Notes: generated from the sequence alone by a model not told the origin. Shown: positions 48,701 through 60,819, counted from the first letter of the stretch. The stretch is DNA of 64,000 nucleotides from Phoebastria nigripes (GCA_035582835.1 JAYKAV010000422.1:1913847-1977846), one strand, 5' to 3'. Made by a program: numbers and translations.

Positions 48701-51700
48701 TGTTAATGTGTGGGAAGTTCCTGGTGACTGACGCCCTCACGGAAAGCGGGACAAGCTACCTCCCGTGTTGTGCAAGGTCGTGCATGAGAGGTATGCCCCA
48801 GCTTGCCTTCACGTCAACCTCCGTGTCCCCTTTTACATTCTTCATCACCATTCAGTTTGGCTAATGCCATTTAGCCTGCCTATGTTTCCACACATGCTGC
48901 ATAAATGATCCTCTCAAGAAGTGATGGGAATGTTGCTCAGATGCTTTTAACCATGCTTAGACACTTCTCACAGTGCAACCTTTAAATGCCTCTGTGTCAG
49001 TGGTGGGTGAAGTGATTCCTGTCTGATGCAATTGTATAGTGCAACAATTAAAACTGTAAATTGTTTTGTCAACAGCCCTATTTCATGTAAATTTTACATC
49101 CTCCCCAAAAGAATGTGAAGACTGCAAAGAAAAACATGCAGGAGTTTGGAAATATCACAGAGAAGGTCCCCTCTTGCTTTTGTGCATCATCTCTTCAATT
49201 ACATGGGTTATGCACTGTTTTCCACCAGCTTTCCGTCTTGCTGACAGCACAGGATGAATACTGTTAGGGGCTAGCATCAGGTTTGTGAAGTGGAAGATGC
49301 CGCTGTCCAAAGGACACCCAAGCCATTTTCTTTTCGCAGGAAATGGAGGCAGCATCATGAATGAAGCAAGGAGTTACAGATCGAAAGAGACACTATTACA
49401 GATAGGCAAGATGAAGCTGTTTGAGGGAATTAATGCCATCCTTTCCTTTTGTGTAGAGTCACTGCATAACAGTGGACTGTAGCCAAATATCTGAGCTGAG
49501 ATATTCACAGAAAGCCTCTAATAATGAGTGCACAGTTTGGGGGGGTTTAGAGAGTGACTCCTGGCTCTCCTTTGCAAAAGGTGCAGAGCACTCATGAGGA
49601 TGCTTTGAGTTGTGCTTTGAACAACTGATCATCTGATTGATAATGCTAAGTACCCTGGAGAAGTTAGGCTTCTGGTGTTTCTGGTTGTGTATTCAAAATC
49701 AGCTGATACTTCTGATAATTTTGATTTCGGTTTCTCTCTGTTTCTGTCCCCAGTTATAAGGTAAGGATCATACCACCTCCTTTTTATAGGTATGGAAGCT
49801 AAGTCACAGTGTTTGTGGTAGACCCAACTACTATAACTAGTAACTAGATGAAAATGTCCATGAAGAGGTTTATCATCTCTCCTCAGAGCAGAGCTTGGTC
49901 ACTTCATACTCTATAGAAGATTGTTTTTAAATCCTTATTAACCATCCATTTTGTTGACCTCACCTTCTGGCCTCCCAAGCTCATTGATCTCCACACCTCT
50001 CCGTATCTCTGCCTTACTATTTTGCTTTCTCCTTTCACTACTCCTTGAGTCTGGTGGCTTCCAGAGAGAAACGTTGCCATTAGGAGGGAAAGCGTCTCAG
50101 TTCTCCACTCGGAACCATGTACTTCCCCCTTCACCGGCACATCCCACTAAGCTACATGGGTTGCCATGGAGGAGCATCTATGAGGATGGCAGATACCACA
50201 TCTAACCAGCACAGAGAAAGGCTCTACCACATTCATGGGGAATTGAATCTATCCAGCCTATGCAAGCAGATTTTTTCAAAGGCTTATAACTTAGCCAAAT
50301 CCAGGCATCTTTTAATAAAAACTTTTCCCCTGCCAAATTTCAAGTCCTTTCTCCAAAACATGGAGGCACTAGAGCTTTTTAATGAAACAGTTATTAAAAA
50401 ACAAAACAAAACTAGGAATAATAACATGTTTTTCTCTCAGTTGTTCTCAGAAAAGTTGTTCTGTTGTTCTCAGAAATGGCTGAACCAGTTCAGCCTGATT
50501 TATTTATTTTGGAAAGAGTCAGCTGAGACAAACTTTCAGCATGGGAAATTTCAGCCCAACTGGTTAGCCTTTCTCAAAGTTTGGCAAAGTTTAATGCAAG
50601 TGAAAATGGTCTTATACTGAGAAGTCAAAGGCAAGCTTACTTATCAGCAATGCTCCTTGCTTAGTATAGAAAAAGACTATATATATATAAACTGCCTTTT
50701 TTTAATGTTTCAGATTCTTTGAGTATATATTGCTCTACAAAGATGCAGTGATGTTTCAGATTGAACAAGTTACAAAGCTTTGCTCGAAGATTGCTCTGAC
50801 AGAGCCATGGGATCCATATGATATTCCTGCCAATTCAACTTACGAAGATCAGTATTACATCGGGGGACCTGGAGATGAAATTATGGTACAAGAATGGTCT
50901 GACAGAAAACCAGCCAGGAAATGTATGTGCACGCTTTTGTTTCATCTTAATAATAATCATTGTCTCTGCTACCCAGGGAAAAATAAAATTATTCATGTTT
51001 CGCCCTAGCTTTCCAGATTTCTATAAAGTTTGCTGGAAGAAATAATAAATATACCCTGTGCACAGCATATCAATTTATTATCAATGCATTTTATTAAGAA
51101 AATGTTTCATATCTCAGCAGGATCAAATATGTCCAAGGGACTTGATTGTATTTTAGTTCATACCATACAGATTTTGGCAAGGAACAGCACCGTTTTGCAT
51201 CTGAATCCAGCAGCCTGTATCTAAAATTTATCTAGAGAAGAATTGGTGATATAATTGGGGGCACAGTCAAACTAGAGTGCGCATAATAGAAACAAAGCAG
51301 GTGTCAGTGGGTGTCTACACACTAGTATCGAATGTTATCATAGGATACATCCAATACATGGTTCTGCAGCAATAGACATCATGAATATGCACTTAAGTTT
51401 TGTTATCCACTACACTAGTAAGAAACATCTGCACTCGAGGCTTAGTTCTGCATTTGGCAGCTGAACACGTGCATAATAAAAGAAAGCAGGCTGAATTTTC
51501 CAAGGTACAGTATGTTATGTTTTGGATGCATAGCAATTTATTAGCACGTTGGCTTCAATTTCATCTATGGTTACTGATAACCCAGACAACTATAAAAATA
51601 ATTTTAAAACCCCCATGAAATTTATGGCATTATTCAGCTAATGGAATACTTATGGTTATAGTCACCTAATATATAGACTGGTTATGAACCTGACCATTTA

Positions 51701-54017
51701 GCCAGGGGAAAATATTTCTTTCTTGAATAAAAGTAAAAAGAATGAAGTAGAAAATGAAGGATAAGATCATTAGACCTCTGTAACTAGGTCGATATATCCT
51801 CTGGTATTCTACAAGAGGCAAATTATCACTTACTCCAAGAATTTTGTTTTTCAGATCCAGTATTTTTGGAACTTTTATGGAACTTAATATCCAGATACCT
51901 TCAGTTAATGATGTGTGATTTTTATCCTGTAGTATTTTGTATCTCCAGTGCTTTTCTGTATGATCATTCAGAAAAATAATATCTTAACGTTGCCTACCCA
52001 TCCACCTTTCAGCTAATATTGGCTTGGATTCTAGAAGTTATATTTCTGTTAAAATTATGAAGGTTTCAGTAGAGATACAGGCTACCCTGGTAGCATTATA
52101 TTTTTACCTTATTTTTTTATTCAAAATTCTGATAAAAGGCTTGTTGAAGAAAAGAATCCTCCATTTCTGGATACTCAAAACCAAACTCATTGAGGTCAGA
52201 ATGCTTTTGGTATATTAGGATGCCCTGGAGAGGTATGTTCAAATATTGCTCAGCTTGCCACCCTTTTTTTAGATACTGTATGTGCATTTCATGTCACAGC
52301 TTATCTATTTCCAGTAATGTGATGGTGCTGCAGCGTATCACACAATACTGGAAGGACAGAAAGGAAGTATGTTTGATAGCTGCCAAGTGAGAGGAAATAA
52401 GCTTCCTTGGGACTGGAAAAAATTCATACAGGCATCGCTCAGAGGAACTAATTTATGATCACAGTAGGTAATTTTGTATTTTAACCTCATGAGTGTCTAC
52501 TATCAAGAGATCTGAAATACATGAACCAACTGGATGAAGTGGTGTATGGTGGAAGGGGTAAAGAAAGATCACAGAAGAGATTCATGGCATAAATAAAAGA
52601 GATTTAAAAGTGAGGTTTTAAAAGTGAATGGTGTTCAAAGGAAACCACCTCCATGGTATTGACTGCAGAAATAGATTAGTGGTGAAAGTAGAGGTGATAG
52701 CAGAGGACGAGGTGGGAAGAGAGCGACAGAACACCTCTGAGATAAGCGCATCGTGGAATTAAACTGAAGTTAGAAAAAGGGACAGACTTGCTACATCACA
52801 TACGTGGAGGAGATCAGCATTGAGTGTAGTCTTGAAATAATTAATGAACCGGTAGAAATGTTTGAGAGGAATAGGAATTAAAAAAATGAACATGATAATG
52901 ATCATATGAATCAATGGCGGTAAACAGAAATAACAATATAAAAGAAGAGGCACTGGAGTTGTATTTGGGAATGCGCCTCTTCAAACGAGACAAACCCTCT
53001 GTGCTTGAGACAGTAAGATGGAAAAAGATGAAACAAGGTCATGTTTATTTGGATTAAAGATGTGGTGAGTATCATCAGTGTAAGAATGACAGTTAAGATT
53101 ATAGAGGACCAAAAGTTGTGGAAGCAAGATGCTATGGCTGACAGTTCTGGTGCAGAGGAGTCCCCAGCACAGCAGAGGACAAGTGGTTCCTTGGGTTGGT
53201 GAGTGCAGAACTTCCTGTGCACAGCAAGCAATTGGATGTCCCACATAGTTGGGGGGACTAAGTGTTTTAGAGCGTCAAAGGCTGTGTTGAGGGCCAACAT
53301 TGTGAAATGGACCACAGGTTTTCAGTAATCACACCTTTCAACTTGTCAAGAACAGAGTGTAAGGTGAAATGTCCCCGTGCTACCCAAGCTGATGGCACCA
53401 AAATTTACCTTCTGGGAAAACAGAGCATTTCATTGCTTTATTGGTTAAGTGAGTAAGTGCTGACATGAAAGTGGCATGAGAGATGAGAGAAACCACACTT
53501 GCGCAGAACACAACTAAATTTGGGACTAAGCAGAAGTGATGGTCCTTCAGTAGAGGTATACTTGAAAGGTGGCATACTGATGCCATGATGGTATCATGAT
53601 TTGAAATGTGTTTGACAGCAACGTGTTCAGGTTTAAGATCATTGCGGTGTCCAAATTATATCAGTTTTGTGGCCTTTCTTGGTGTTGCCATGCATATGGA
53701 CAGAACTCTGGGCAGTTCCAGCCTATAGGCTTTGCTTGAGGAATGGACATTATTTTGACTGACATCATCGTGACACATTCATTCATGCTTGTTGTCTAAA
53801 GTAGTCACATTTCTGCTTGGTTACAGTGGAATCCTGGGTTGGCGTTTACACAGTCAAAGACTGTTACCCAGTACAGGAAACCTACACGAAGAACTACAGC
53901 GTGACAACCTCCACTCGCTTTTTTGATCTACAGCTAGGCATTGCCGACCCCTCGGTGTTTACCCCACCCAGCACCTGCCAGACAGCCCAGCCAAGGAAGA
54001 TGAAAGACGAATGCTGA
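24525..54017 (+). CDS. EPDR1: Ependymin-related protein 1 (EPDR1), with a frame break in exon 1 as assembled
   Basis: This is a secreted or lysosomal glycoprotein of the ependymin family with a lipid-binding beta fold. Coding exons: 24525-24774, 50714-50922 and 53827-54017. The mature part runs CQAPRQWEGR, SYDGPNQRLRILEERKALIPC, then FFEYILLYKDAVMFQIEQ, WDPYDIPANSTYEDQYYIGG and finally WVGVYTVKDCYPVQE, FFDLQLGIADPSVFTPPSTC, stop. Six cysteines and two sequons (NST, NYS) are present. A Leu-rich signal peptide (LPLLRLLLLLGGLLL) lies in frame with the mature part, but the well-placed ATG (A at -3, G at +4) is one frame away. The three exons total 650 bases; one more base would give 217 codons including the stop, close to the human length of 224 residues. 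I read this as an assembly error in a G run, not as gene loss. Confidence 0.93.
24868..24972. other. Assembly gap (105 N)
   Basis: A run of N bases in EPDR1 intron 1, flanked by G-rich sequence (a run of nine G and TTGGGG follow). True length is unknown. Confidence 0.99.
25170..25184. repeat. (TA)n microsatellite
   Basis: About seven TA units, just after the CpG-rich promoter interval. Confidence 0.9.
31205..31300 (+). mobile_element. CR1 LINE, short 3' end with tail repeats
   Basis: It contains TTGATGGTTGGACTTGATGATCTTAGAGGTCTTTTCCAACCTTAATG and then GATTCTATGATTCTATGATTCTATGATTC, the signature CR1 3' end with its octamer-like tail. Only about 95 bp remain. The upstream limit is approximate. 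Confidence 0.93.
43335..43380. repeat. Possible ancient archosaur repeat relic
   Basis: GCAGAGCAAAGATCCAATTTAATATCCTGTCTC resembles a segment (…CAAAGGTCCATCTAGCCCAGTATCCTGTCTC…) that I recall as a common dispersed repeat in turtle and archosaur genomes. The match is partial and from memory. Confidence 0.3.
45852..45968 (+). mobile_element. Probable MIR / CORE-SINE fragment
   Basis: The order of motifs TAAATTACTTGTCCAAAGCCACAGAG, then GCAGAGCCAGATT, then a C/T-rich end matches the MIR core and its downstream half (…ACTTGCCCAAGGTCACACAG…GCAGAGCCGGGATT…). It is diverged, as expected for elements that predate the amniote split. Confidence 0.55.
46894..46937. repeat. Imperfect GGATA/GGAAT simple repeat
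   Basis: A purine-rich degenerate pentamer array in EPDR1 intron 1. Confidence 0.7.
47122..47283. repeat. Perfect 21-bp inverted repeat, 120-bp spacer
   Basis: TTAAAAATCATTTCCTCTTTT at 47122-47142 is the exact reverse complement of 47263-47283. The right arm follows a run of about 15 A. It may be a small non-autonomous element end pair or a chance-extended foldback. No target-site duplication was identified. Confidence 0.9.
50714..50922 (+). CDS. EPDR1: EPDR1 coding exon 2
   Basis: The acceptor TGTTTCAG completes the Lys codon split across the first intron. It encodes FFEYILLYKDAVMF, LCSKIALTEPWDPYDIP, NSTYEDQYYIGGPGDE and VQEWSDRKPARK, the centre of the ependymin fold. The donor is GTATGT. 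It is 209 bases and its phases fit both partners. Confidence 0.95.
50923..53826 (+). other. EPDR1: EPDR1 intron 2 (2.9 kb)
   Basis: AT-rich with short ORFs on both strands, including a 134-codon minus-strand ORF at 52911-53315. That ORF has no motif I recognise and I do not call it a gene. No transposon was recognised. Confidence 0.65.
53827..54017 (+). CDS. EPDR1: EPDR1 coding exon 3 with stop
   Basis: The acceptor GGTTACAG leads into ESWVGVYTVKDCYPVQE, the NYS sequon, STRFFDLQLGIADPSVFTPP and STCQ. The protein ends KDEC-TGA. The C-terminus is a few residues shorter than in human. Confidence 0.95.
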
Positions 54018-56270
54018 TTATGGACACTGGCTGCCCTGGGCAAACAAATATTAGCCAAGAGGATGGTTATTAATAGTCAGCTGCTGACGTCTAACCTGAT
54101 TTTTTAAGCTTATTGTTGCTCTTTTGGGAATTGTAAGTTTTCACTTGAAAAAGAACATAAACATTTGACTGAGTAAAATGTGTAACACAAAAGATCTCTT
54201 TCATCACATTAATCTGTTCAATGATGCACTTGCAGTATTATATAGTTACCACTGAGATAATATTTATAGATACTATTTATTTAAGCAGTGGCTGATTTTC
54301 CTTTTGCAAAGGTTTCATTATTTATTTTTTCAAGAAGACAAAGCATAAGCACACTGCAATAATGGCAACATCAAGAAGGAAAAGCTAGATTTTGTTGTTG
54401 TTGTTACTTCTGGGGACTTGAGGGAAGGGGAAATGTGTCCTGGGTAAGACCTCATCCCTAACCAAAAAATACCCCGTTTTAAACAATGTACATCAAAAGT
54501 ATGGAAACTCATTCTCTTGGTTTTGTTTTTCTTTGTGTTTTTTTTCTTTCTGCCCTTCAGGAAGTTGGTAGTCTAATGTTTGCGCTGATTTTTTTCCTTC
54601 TGAAAAGAAACTGGAGTAGCTCTATTCGTGTAGTGCTAGCTGACATGCAAAAAATCCTTTTCTGTTTCTTGAGAGAATGATGTGAAAGGAAGGGAAGGAG
54701 GGAGAGGGACATCCCCAAAAAAGTAAGCCAAAGTTTTCTTGCATTTACTACACTTTGAAGTGTTCCAATAGGGTGCGATGAGACATTTTTCAATCATATT
54801 TTACTTCAGCACCCACTTTTCAAGGCAATACTAGTTTCAACCTATGCAAAGAGATTAAGAGGTACTGCACTCTGAATGGCTTTAATATTTTGTAACTATT
54901 TTCAAAAGTCTTTTCTTACTCAAAGAGTATGAAAACACCCTTATAATTCCAGGTAGAAGTGAAAAAAAGCTGTTCTTAGTGCTTAATTAGTAAAGGCTAA
55001 ATCAGCGTTTATGCAGTGCCTGGTGATCTGGATGGAGTGAAAGATTGAGCTGTGTGAGCGGTGTGGGGAGGTGGGAGGAGGAATGAGAGGGAGAGGGAGA
55101 GATTTTAGATGTCTTCTGTATGGTGTGACTGCAAGGCACTGCAATCTAAGCAGAAATGACAATCTTGCTTTCTTTTGCACCCACTCCATTGATGCCTGCC
55201 ATATTTGCTGTTCAGCCAGCATTTCAGACCTTATCATCTCCACATCCTTTTCTGGTGGGCAGAGTGAAAGTTTCCTTAAGGGAAATAAGTAACTAACCAA
55301 AACAAGCACGGGAAGTGCACATATTTTGCTTTAGAAAATTTAAACCAAATCTTCATGCACCTTCAGGCCCTCAGAAGTGTGGAATGGTGATGCGTTTTGC
55401 ACTTTCACCAAATGAAATTAATTGGCTTATTCTGTAAGCCTAGGCATGCATTTTATTCATTATTTGCAAATATGTTTAAAGCCACATTCTTGTCCTCTTA
55501 CACGTGTTGGGTAGTTGTTTGCTCCAGAAGTTGTCTGGCTGAAAACAGTGCAACACTGGGAAGTTTGGTGTCTCTGGAGGAGAGATGCTGGGTGGGCTTT
55601 TAGTGCTTTATATGCCCATAGCTTTTTGTATGTAAGCAAGTGGTACAGTGGTTATTTTTCTTTCACAGTTGTGGTCAGAATGGCATTTTACTTTGCCTTG
55701 TGCCTAGTGAAAGCATATACACATACCTGCTAAAATTTAGGTAGTTCATTAAAAAATTCCTCTCAGACATGACCATTTCACTGAAACGTGCTAGTGGAAA
55801 GAAGGATTGGGTTTCCTTGAATTTAGAGTGCATTTAGTCTGTACTCGCCTTCTGTATTTTTTGTGACAACTTAAATGCTAACTGCAGATTGTTCTCATTA
55901 GGGCAACGATTAACATGCATTTCTTAATATCTGTGTCTTGTTAGAATCTGGAAAATATAATAAATCTGGCAAGCAAACATGAAGCTGTGGTACTGTATCG
56001 TTTGGGATGACTTTGTTGTGGTAGAGCAGATAGCTGAGTAATCAGGGTGTTCGTATTATGTTTTGCTGACAGTGATATCATTTCTAGCAATAACATTAAA
56101 TGTTCCTTTAAATATGAATTTGCAAAAGTCTAGTACACAGAAGTGCTTTAAAAATGTTGCCATGACATACAGGGCAATTTTATATGGCAAAATATGTACC
56201 TCTAAAACAATGCTGTTGTCTTTGTGTTTATGCTCTGCAAATTCAATAAAGAGAGTTGTCAAAGAGATGT
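54018..56270 (+). other. EPDR1: EPDR1 3' UTR
   Basis: It follows the stop codon. AATAAA hexamers at 55959-55964 and 56245-56250 would give UTRs of about 1.9 and 2.2 kb. It is AT-rich, as expected for a long vertebrate UTR. A (GTT)n patch lies near 54394-54406. Confidence 0.55.
56245..56250 (+). terminator. EPDR1: Candidate EPDR1 poly(A) signal AATAAA
   Basis: ATTCAATAAAGAGAG, with a T/G-containing stretch about 20-30 bases downstream. The alternative site is AATAAA at 55959. Transcript evidence is needed to choose. Confidence 0.45.
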
Positions 56271-58430
56271 CAAACAACAAATTTTTGGATTACGTGTTTT
56301 AAATTAGCCATGAACCAAATATGAAGCACAAAATGGCGTATGCCTGGTTTGTTTTCTTTGTTATCATTTGCTGCGGTTTGTTATCATGTACCACAAGAGA
56401 CATTTTGTCTTTATGTGACTATGCCAATGACTCAGTAAGAATGAGCATAAAAGGACTTTAAAGTAGGCATATAGCGTGCTGCCACAGTATAGGGCTTTCA
56501 GATGTCTGATAGTCTGGGGAATTTGCTTATCACAATTATCTGGGTGGAAAATTAATAATAAATTGGTATGTACATAAGTTACATATTGTATTCTGCTGGG
56601 TGACAGAACCTGGGAGCTGGATATCCTGTGAGACAAAGCTGGTTTTGTGAGATTTCCAGTGCTTCCTGGTTTAAGCTGGGCCAGAAATAGTGCAAACATA
56701 GATCTGCCTGCCATATTTTTGTATTTCTGCTTGGAGGCTTCACTGAAAGCAGGATGTGTAGAAGCACAACATCGTTTTATTTAAAGTTAACCAAACATTC
56801 CTGAACCTCAAAACAGGTTTCATTTGAGTTTGGGGAGGAGATCTGGGCATTTGGTTCAGTTCCTATTTTAACAGTTTGCTTAACTCTAGTATTAGGGCCA
56901 GATTTTGCTGCCTCAAGCCATGCTGCACACCATGGAAGTGCTGCCATTTACCAGGGCATGCCAACTTTCGTGAAGAATGTAGGAAGAAATACAATAATCC
57001 ACAGTCAAAATAAATTTTAGTGAAGAAATCTCTAAACAATGCAATACTCTTATTTTGGGACACTCTAACGAAATTAGTGTGTTTTCCACCTTGAAGTTCA
57101 TTTCATTCTAGTGCTCACACTTAACTCCTTGCAACCTTGCATCTCTTTTCCTACCACCCTTTACTTCCTAATGTCAGTGGAGTCCACTTCCAAAATGGCG
57201 TTTACAACCCTCACTTGCATTTATTTCAGTAGGAGTTAGCACCTAAATACCTGATGGATCTGATCTGGACCTGACTTCTTTAATTTTGCCAGCAGTCTTA
57301 TCTCAAGTGCAAGAGCAGTGCCAGCCATAACCAAATGTGAACAACATACACTAAACTACATGTAGGTGACCAACAGCGAGAGCACAGTTGGCTCAGGTGC
57401 AATTGCTGGTGCCTCAAAATCCCAATTGATGAGAGGTCTTGGTGCAGCTCCTGCATCACATCCTGCATCTCCTGCACCCTTGGCCACAAACGGGTGCTGC
57501 AGGCAAGCTGCAGGACATTCCCACATGACAGAAAGGCACATCAGGAAATCCTCAGCTAGTTGCCTGCTCCCTAGCCATGAGGAATAAAGATTTCAAAAGA
57601 GCACCCACACAAAAAGACAAAGGTCCCTGACTATAAATATCCCAAGGTCTCCTTCAGCTACCTTTCCAGGAGGCTGCATGTACGGCATGGACTCGGGCAC
57701 ATACAGATTTAATCTTCACACCTGCACTTAGGAATAGGAACAAATGAAGCAAGCTTGGAAGGCTCTTTAAACACTTCTGAGCATTTACTGCTTTGTAAGG
57801 GGAGAGTGAGAAAAGCTTATGATCCAATGAGTAGTCTCAGAAAATGGTGACAAATATGTAGGATAAGAATGATGAGATGCTGCTATGAAGCTGCTAGGGT
57901 AGATTTCTAAACATTACTTTAAGTGCATACTGGTTTAACATGCTCCAGGGTAAAGATCCATGTGGTTTGATATGGCTGTTTCGGCATAGAGCCTGAAAGT
58001 GCGTACTGAATGAAATGATGCACATAGTTACAGTATGATATTTTGTTTGAAGTAAGGACAAATAGCCCAGCAGTGCACATTTTGCAGGCAAGAGTGAGGG
58101 ACTGGTGACCTGCCTGTTTAGCTACAGCAATATATGTGCCTTTCAGGAGGGCTGCTGCCTGCTGCCTCTGAGTGGAGGCTGAGTATGTCAGAGGACAGAA
58201 GAATTACTCTTCTCACCACCCCGTCTATGGGAACCCACTTCAGGCTCTTTCCTTTCCCACTCTGCAAAGCGGGAACAATAATTCTGCTTTCCACCTGCTC
58301 TTGTCTTCCTGACTGTCATAGCTCTGGGCCAACATCACCGCCTCAGCCAGTGGGGCCCGCGGAGGCCTGGAGGCATTGCTGCAGTAGCACAAATGTCATG
58401 GAGGGTTCCCAGCCTCTGCCTTACAACGTG
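56271..58430. other. Downstream of EPDR1, no gene recognised
   Basis: Mostly AT-rich DNA. A segment at 57219-57275 carries the TTTCAGTAGGAGTTAGCACC motif seen elsewhere (see findings). A weak MIR-like stretch (CTCTGCAAAGCGGGAACAATAATTCTGC, about 58258-58290) resembles the 5' part of the MIR core. Confidence 0.5.
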
Positions 58431-58431
58431 T

Positions 58432-58437
58432 AATAAA
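58432..58437 (+). terminator. Well-formed poly(A) signal with GT-rich downstream element
   Basis: AATAAA is followed within four bases by TATGTGTGTGTGTTAT, the textbook arrangement of hexamer and GU-rich element. It is 4.4 kb after the EPDR1 stop, so it could end a long EPDR1 UTR isoform or an unannotated plus-strand transcript. Confidence 0.4.
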
Positions 58438-58451
58438 ATTATGTGTGTGTG

Positions 58452-60722
58452 TTATACGTGTGGGCTTACCCTTTGCGCCCCTGCATGCTCGCTCAGTGCA
58501 TGGGGTTGTTGCTCACGCGCTCAGCACCCAGCCGTCACCATTAATTGGGCTCAGCTCAGGCTTCGTTGACGCCAGGCAAAGGGGCTTGCGAGCAAAAGGA
58601 AAGGAGAGGAAAGGAAAGCCTGCTGGGCTCATCCCGCTCCCCGCCGGGGCTTTTCCCATGCTTGCCCAGCGCTGATAAACAGCTTTGACGTTCCTGAAAC
58701 AGCAGCAGCTGAGTTGCCAGCTCTGCATTACAGCCTGTGTCATGCTGAAGGAAAGAGTTGGGTTTCACCCTCTGCACTAAAATTATCTTTCAGGCCAGGC
58801 CAGGGACTCAGTTTTGTTTTCAGTGGGGAAAGCATGCCCTCTCCCATCGCCCCCGCCGCTGCCGTCCCAGCCTGGCTGGCAGGGGTTTGTGCCTGTGCCA
58901 CCTACCCCTGTCTGGCAGCCTGTGACAGCCCCCCGGGCAGCCAGACAGTGCTCCTCAGCCTGTCCTCTCTGTTCCCTCTCCATCTCCCACTCCCCAGGAC
59001 AAGCAAGGGTCTAGCAGGGACCTCGCTGTCCCCACACAGAGGGCTGGTGGGTCTTCTCCACTTTCCTACAGGGCTTGCAAAGGTGTGGGAAAAGCCCTTC
59101 CTCTCTTCCCACCACCATGCCATTTTGAAATTAATTTTTGATGTGGTTGCTTCAGCTGGTTCCTTTCTTCTTTATATGAGAGCTGCTTCTGTTAATTTGA
59201 TGGGGCAATTTGTCATAGGGATGCTGAGCTTGGGTTTTTTTATCACCCTCTTGGTGCCAGGTAGCGGCCCTTGTTTATTGCTGCAATATCTCATACTCAG
59301 CGACTTGTATAGCTATAGATATTCTTGATGCTGGCAGCAGCTTGCACTGGTAAGAGCACAAGGGATGGAAATACTGAAAGTAATGATGAGTGACAGCAGA
59401 GATCCTGTTACTGGTGGCCCAGGTACCAAGTACCTGGTGGCTCTGTGGTACTGAGTACCACAACAGTGTTAAATCTCTGGGGAGGGGGCTCTGGACAGGC
59501 TGTAGACACTTCACCCCAAGAAATACCCCACACCTCTCCAAGGAAAATCAGGAGCTATGCTGGGCAGCCCATGTTGCATTTACTTTATTAAAGTAATATC
59601 TTGTACTAAATCCTGTATGCGTGACCATAGCTCACTCTTGAGCAGTTGCTTCATAGAGGGACAGAAAAACAGATGTTTTCTCCCAGCACGCTTCTGTAGA
59701 AATGATATAAAACTTAGTTATCAGCAGAAAATGTTGGCTTTTGAATTAAAGACATGATATGTAGACAGTTCCAAAGACTTGTAGTGAAACAAAAGCTGTA
59801 TCTATAAAGAAATCTGTAGCTTGAAGCTAAAGTTTTTCAGCCTTAGAACTTCTACTTTAAAGTAAATAAATAATGCAACTTGTCAGAAGGACTGAACTCT
59901 GAATAACTACTCTCAACTGGCATGCAGCTTCAAAAGAAGCTGCTTCTGTTGTGGGCTTGAAGAGAGGCTCTTGCCTAAAGTTTGATACTTTTTCCAACCA
60001 TACCAGTTGAGCTAATGAAAGGGATTGCCTCTTCCTACAAACCTTGTCCTGTCAAAGGGATGGGCTTTCTTTACTTGTGTGTATGCTCNGTACTCTGCAG
60101 ATTTCCAAAGAAAGATGATGGTTTATGCCAGCACAGGATCCGTCCTGGATTTTTTTTAGTCAAATGTGCTTGCTTGAACACAGAGCAGGCTGTGAGCAAC
60201 AGGCAGTGTCCCTTATCATGGGAGAAAGCTTACCCAAACTGATGACATTTTTCCCTGTTTCCAGCCTGCTGGGACATCCTGGACTGGAAATCCCATTCAA
60301 GGAATCTGTAAGGTTCATGTTCCATGTAGGTGAGAATGGGAGAAAAACAGCAATGAAAGANCAAGGTGAAAAAAGAAGTGAGACGAGGCAAAATTAAAGT
60401 ATGCCAACAGAGTGGTAGCCCAGAAAGCAGTCAACCATGCCCCAAATAAAAGAAGGAAAAAAAAAAAGAAAGGAAGAAGACAGAGAATCATCTTGGCCTG
60501 TCCCTTCTCAGCCTGCTTTATGGGTTTATAGAAAAGACATGGGGGACCAAATTCAAATTTAAAGGTTCCTGAACATCAGCATTTCTTCTCAGGCAATACA
60601 AACCTCTGAAAGACCAGAGCAGCCTGACAGAGTACCCATGGCGTTTGCTCACACAGACGCTGCTCACTCAGTGCCCAACAGCCCCACGGGGACCAGCGCA
60701 GGGCATTCGGGTGCCCCACGGA
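58452..60722. other. Intergenic DNA with a GC-richer patch (58460-59110)
   Basis: The patch has a 204-codon ORF (58714-59328) of Pro/Ser/Leu-rich composition without a domain I know, and overlapping ORFs on the other strand. I take these as composition effects. A short purine repeat (GGAAA/GGAGA) lies at 58598-58617. Confidence 0.5.
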
Positions 60723-60819
60723 GGGAAGGAGGCTTTGGGTGGGCCTCCACCTCCTCCTTGGGAAGGAGGCTTTGGGTGGGCCTCCACCTCCTCCTTGGGA
60801 AGGCGGCTTTGGGTGGATT
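60723..60819. repeat. 37-bp minisatellite, about 2.6 copies
   Basis: The unit starts GGGAAGGAGGCTTTGGGTGG and ends in CCTCCACCTCCTCCTT. Copies begin at 60723, 60760 and 60797. The first two are identical; the third differs (GGCGGC for GGAGGC) and breaks off after about 23 bases. Each unit contains both a G-rich and a C/T-rich half. Confidence 0.95.

Larger units (their letters stand above)
24775..50713 (+). other. EPDR1: EPDR1 intron 1 (about 25.9 kb)
   Basis: This is the largest gene-free stretch. Recognised contents: the N gap, an AT dinucleotide run (25170-25184), A-rich runs near 30440-30465 and 47251-47266, a T-rich run near 36212-36227, a CR1 3' end (31205-31300), a probable MIR/CORE-SINE relic (45852-45968), a GGATA-like simple repeat (46894-46937) and a 21-bp inverted repeat (47122-47283). 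No ORF shows a conserved domain or splice-supported exon. Confidence 0.7.

Noticed and set aside
52911..53315. 134-codon minus-strand ORF in EPDR1 intron 2.
   Set aside because: No conserved motif, and overlapping frames are similarly open. It is probably chance.
58714..59328. 204-codon ORF downstream of EPDR1 with hydrophobic stretches.
   Set aside because: Pro/Ser/Leu-rich composition, no recognised family, equally long antisense ORFs, and no promoter or splice evidence.
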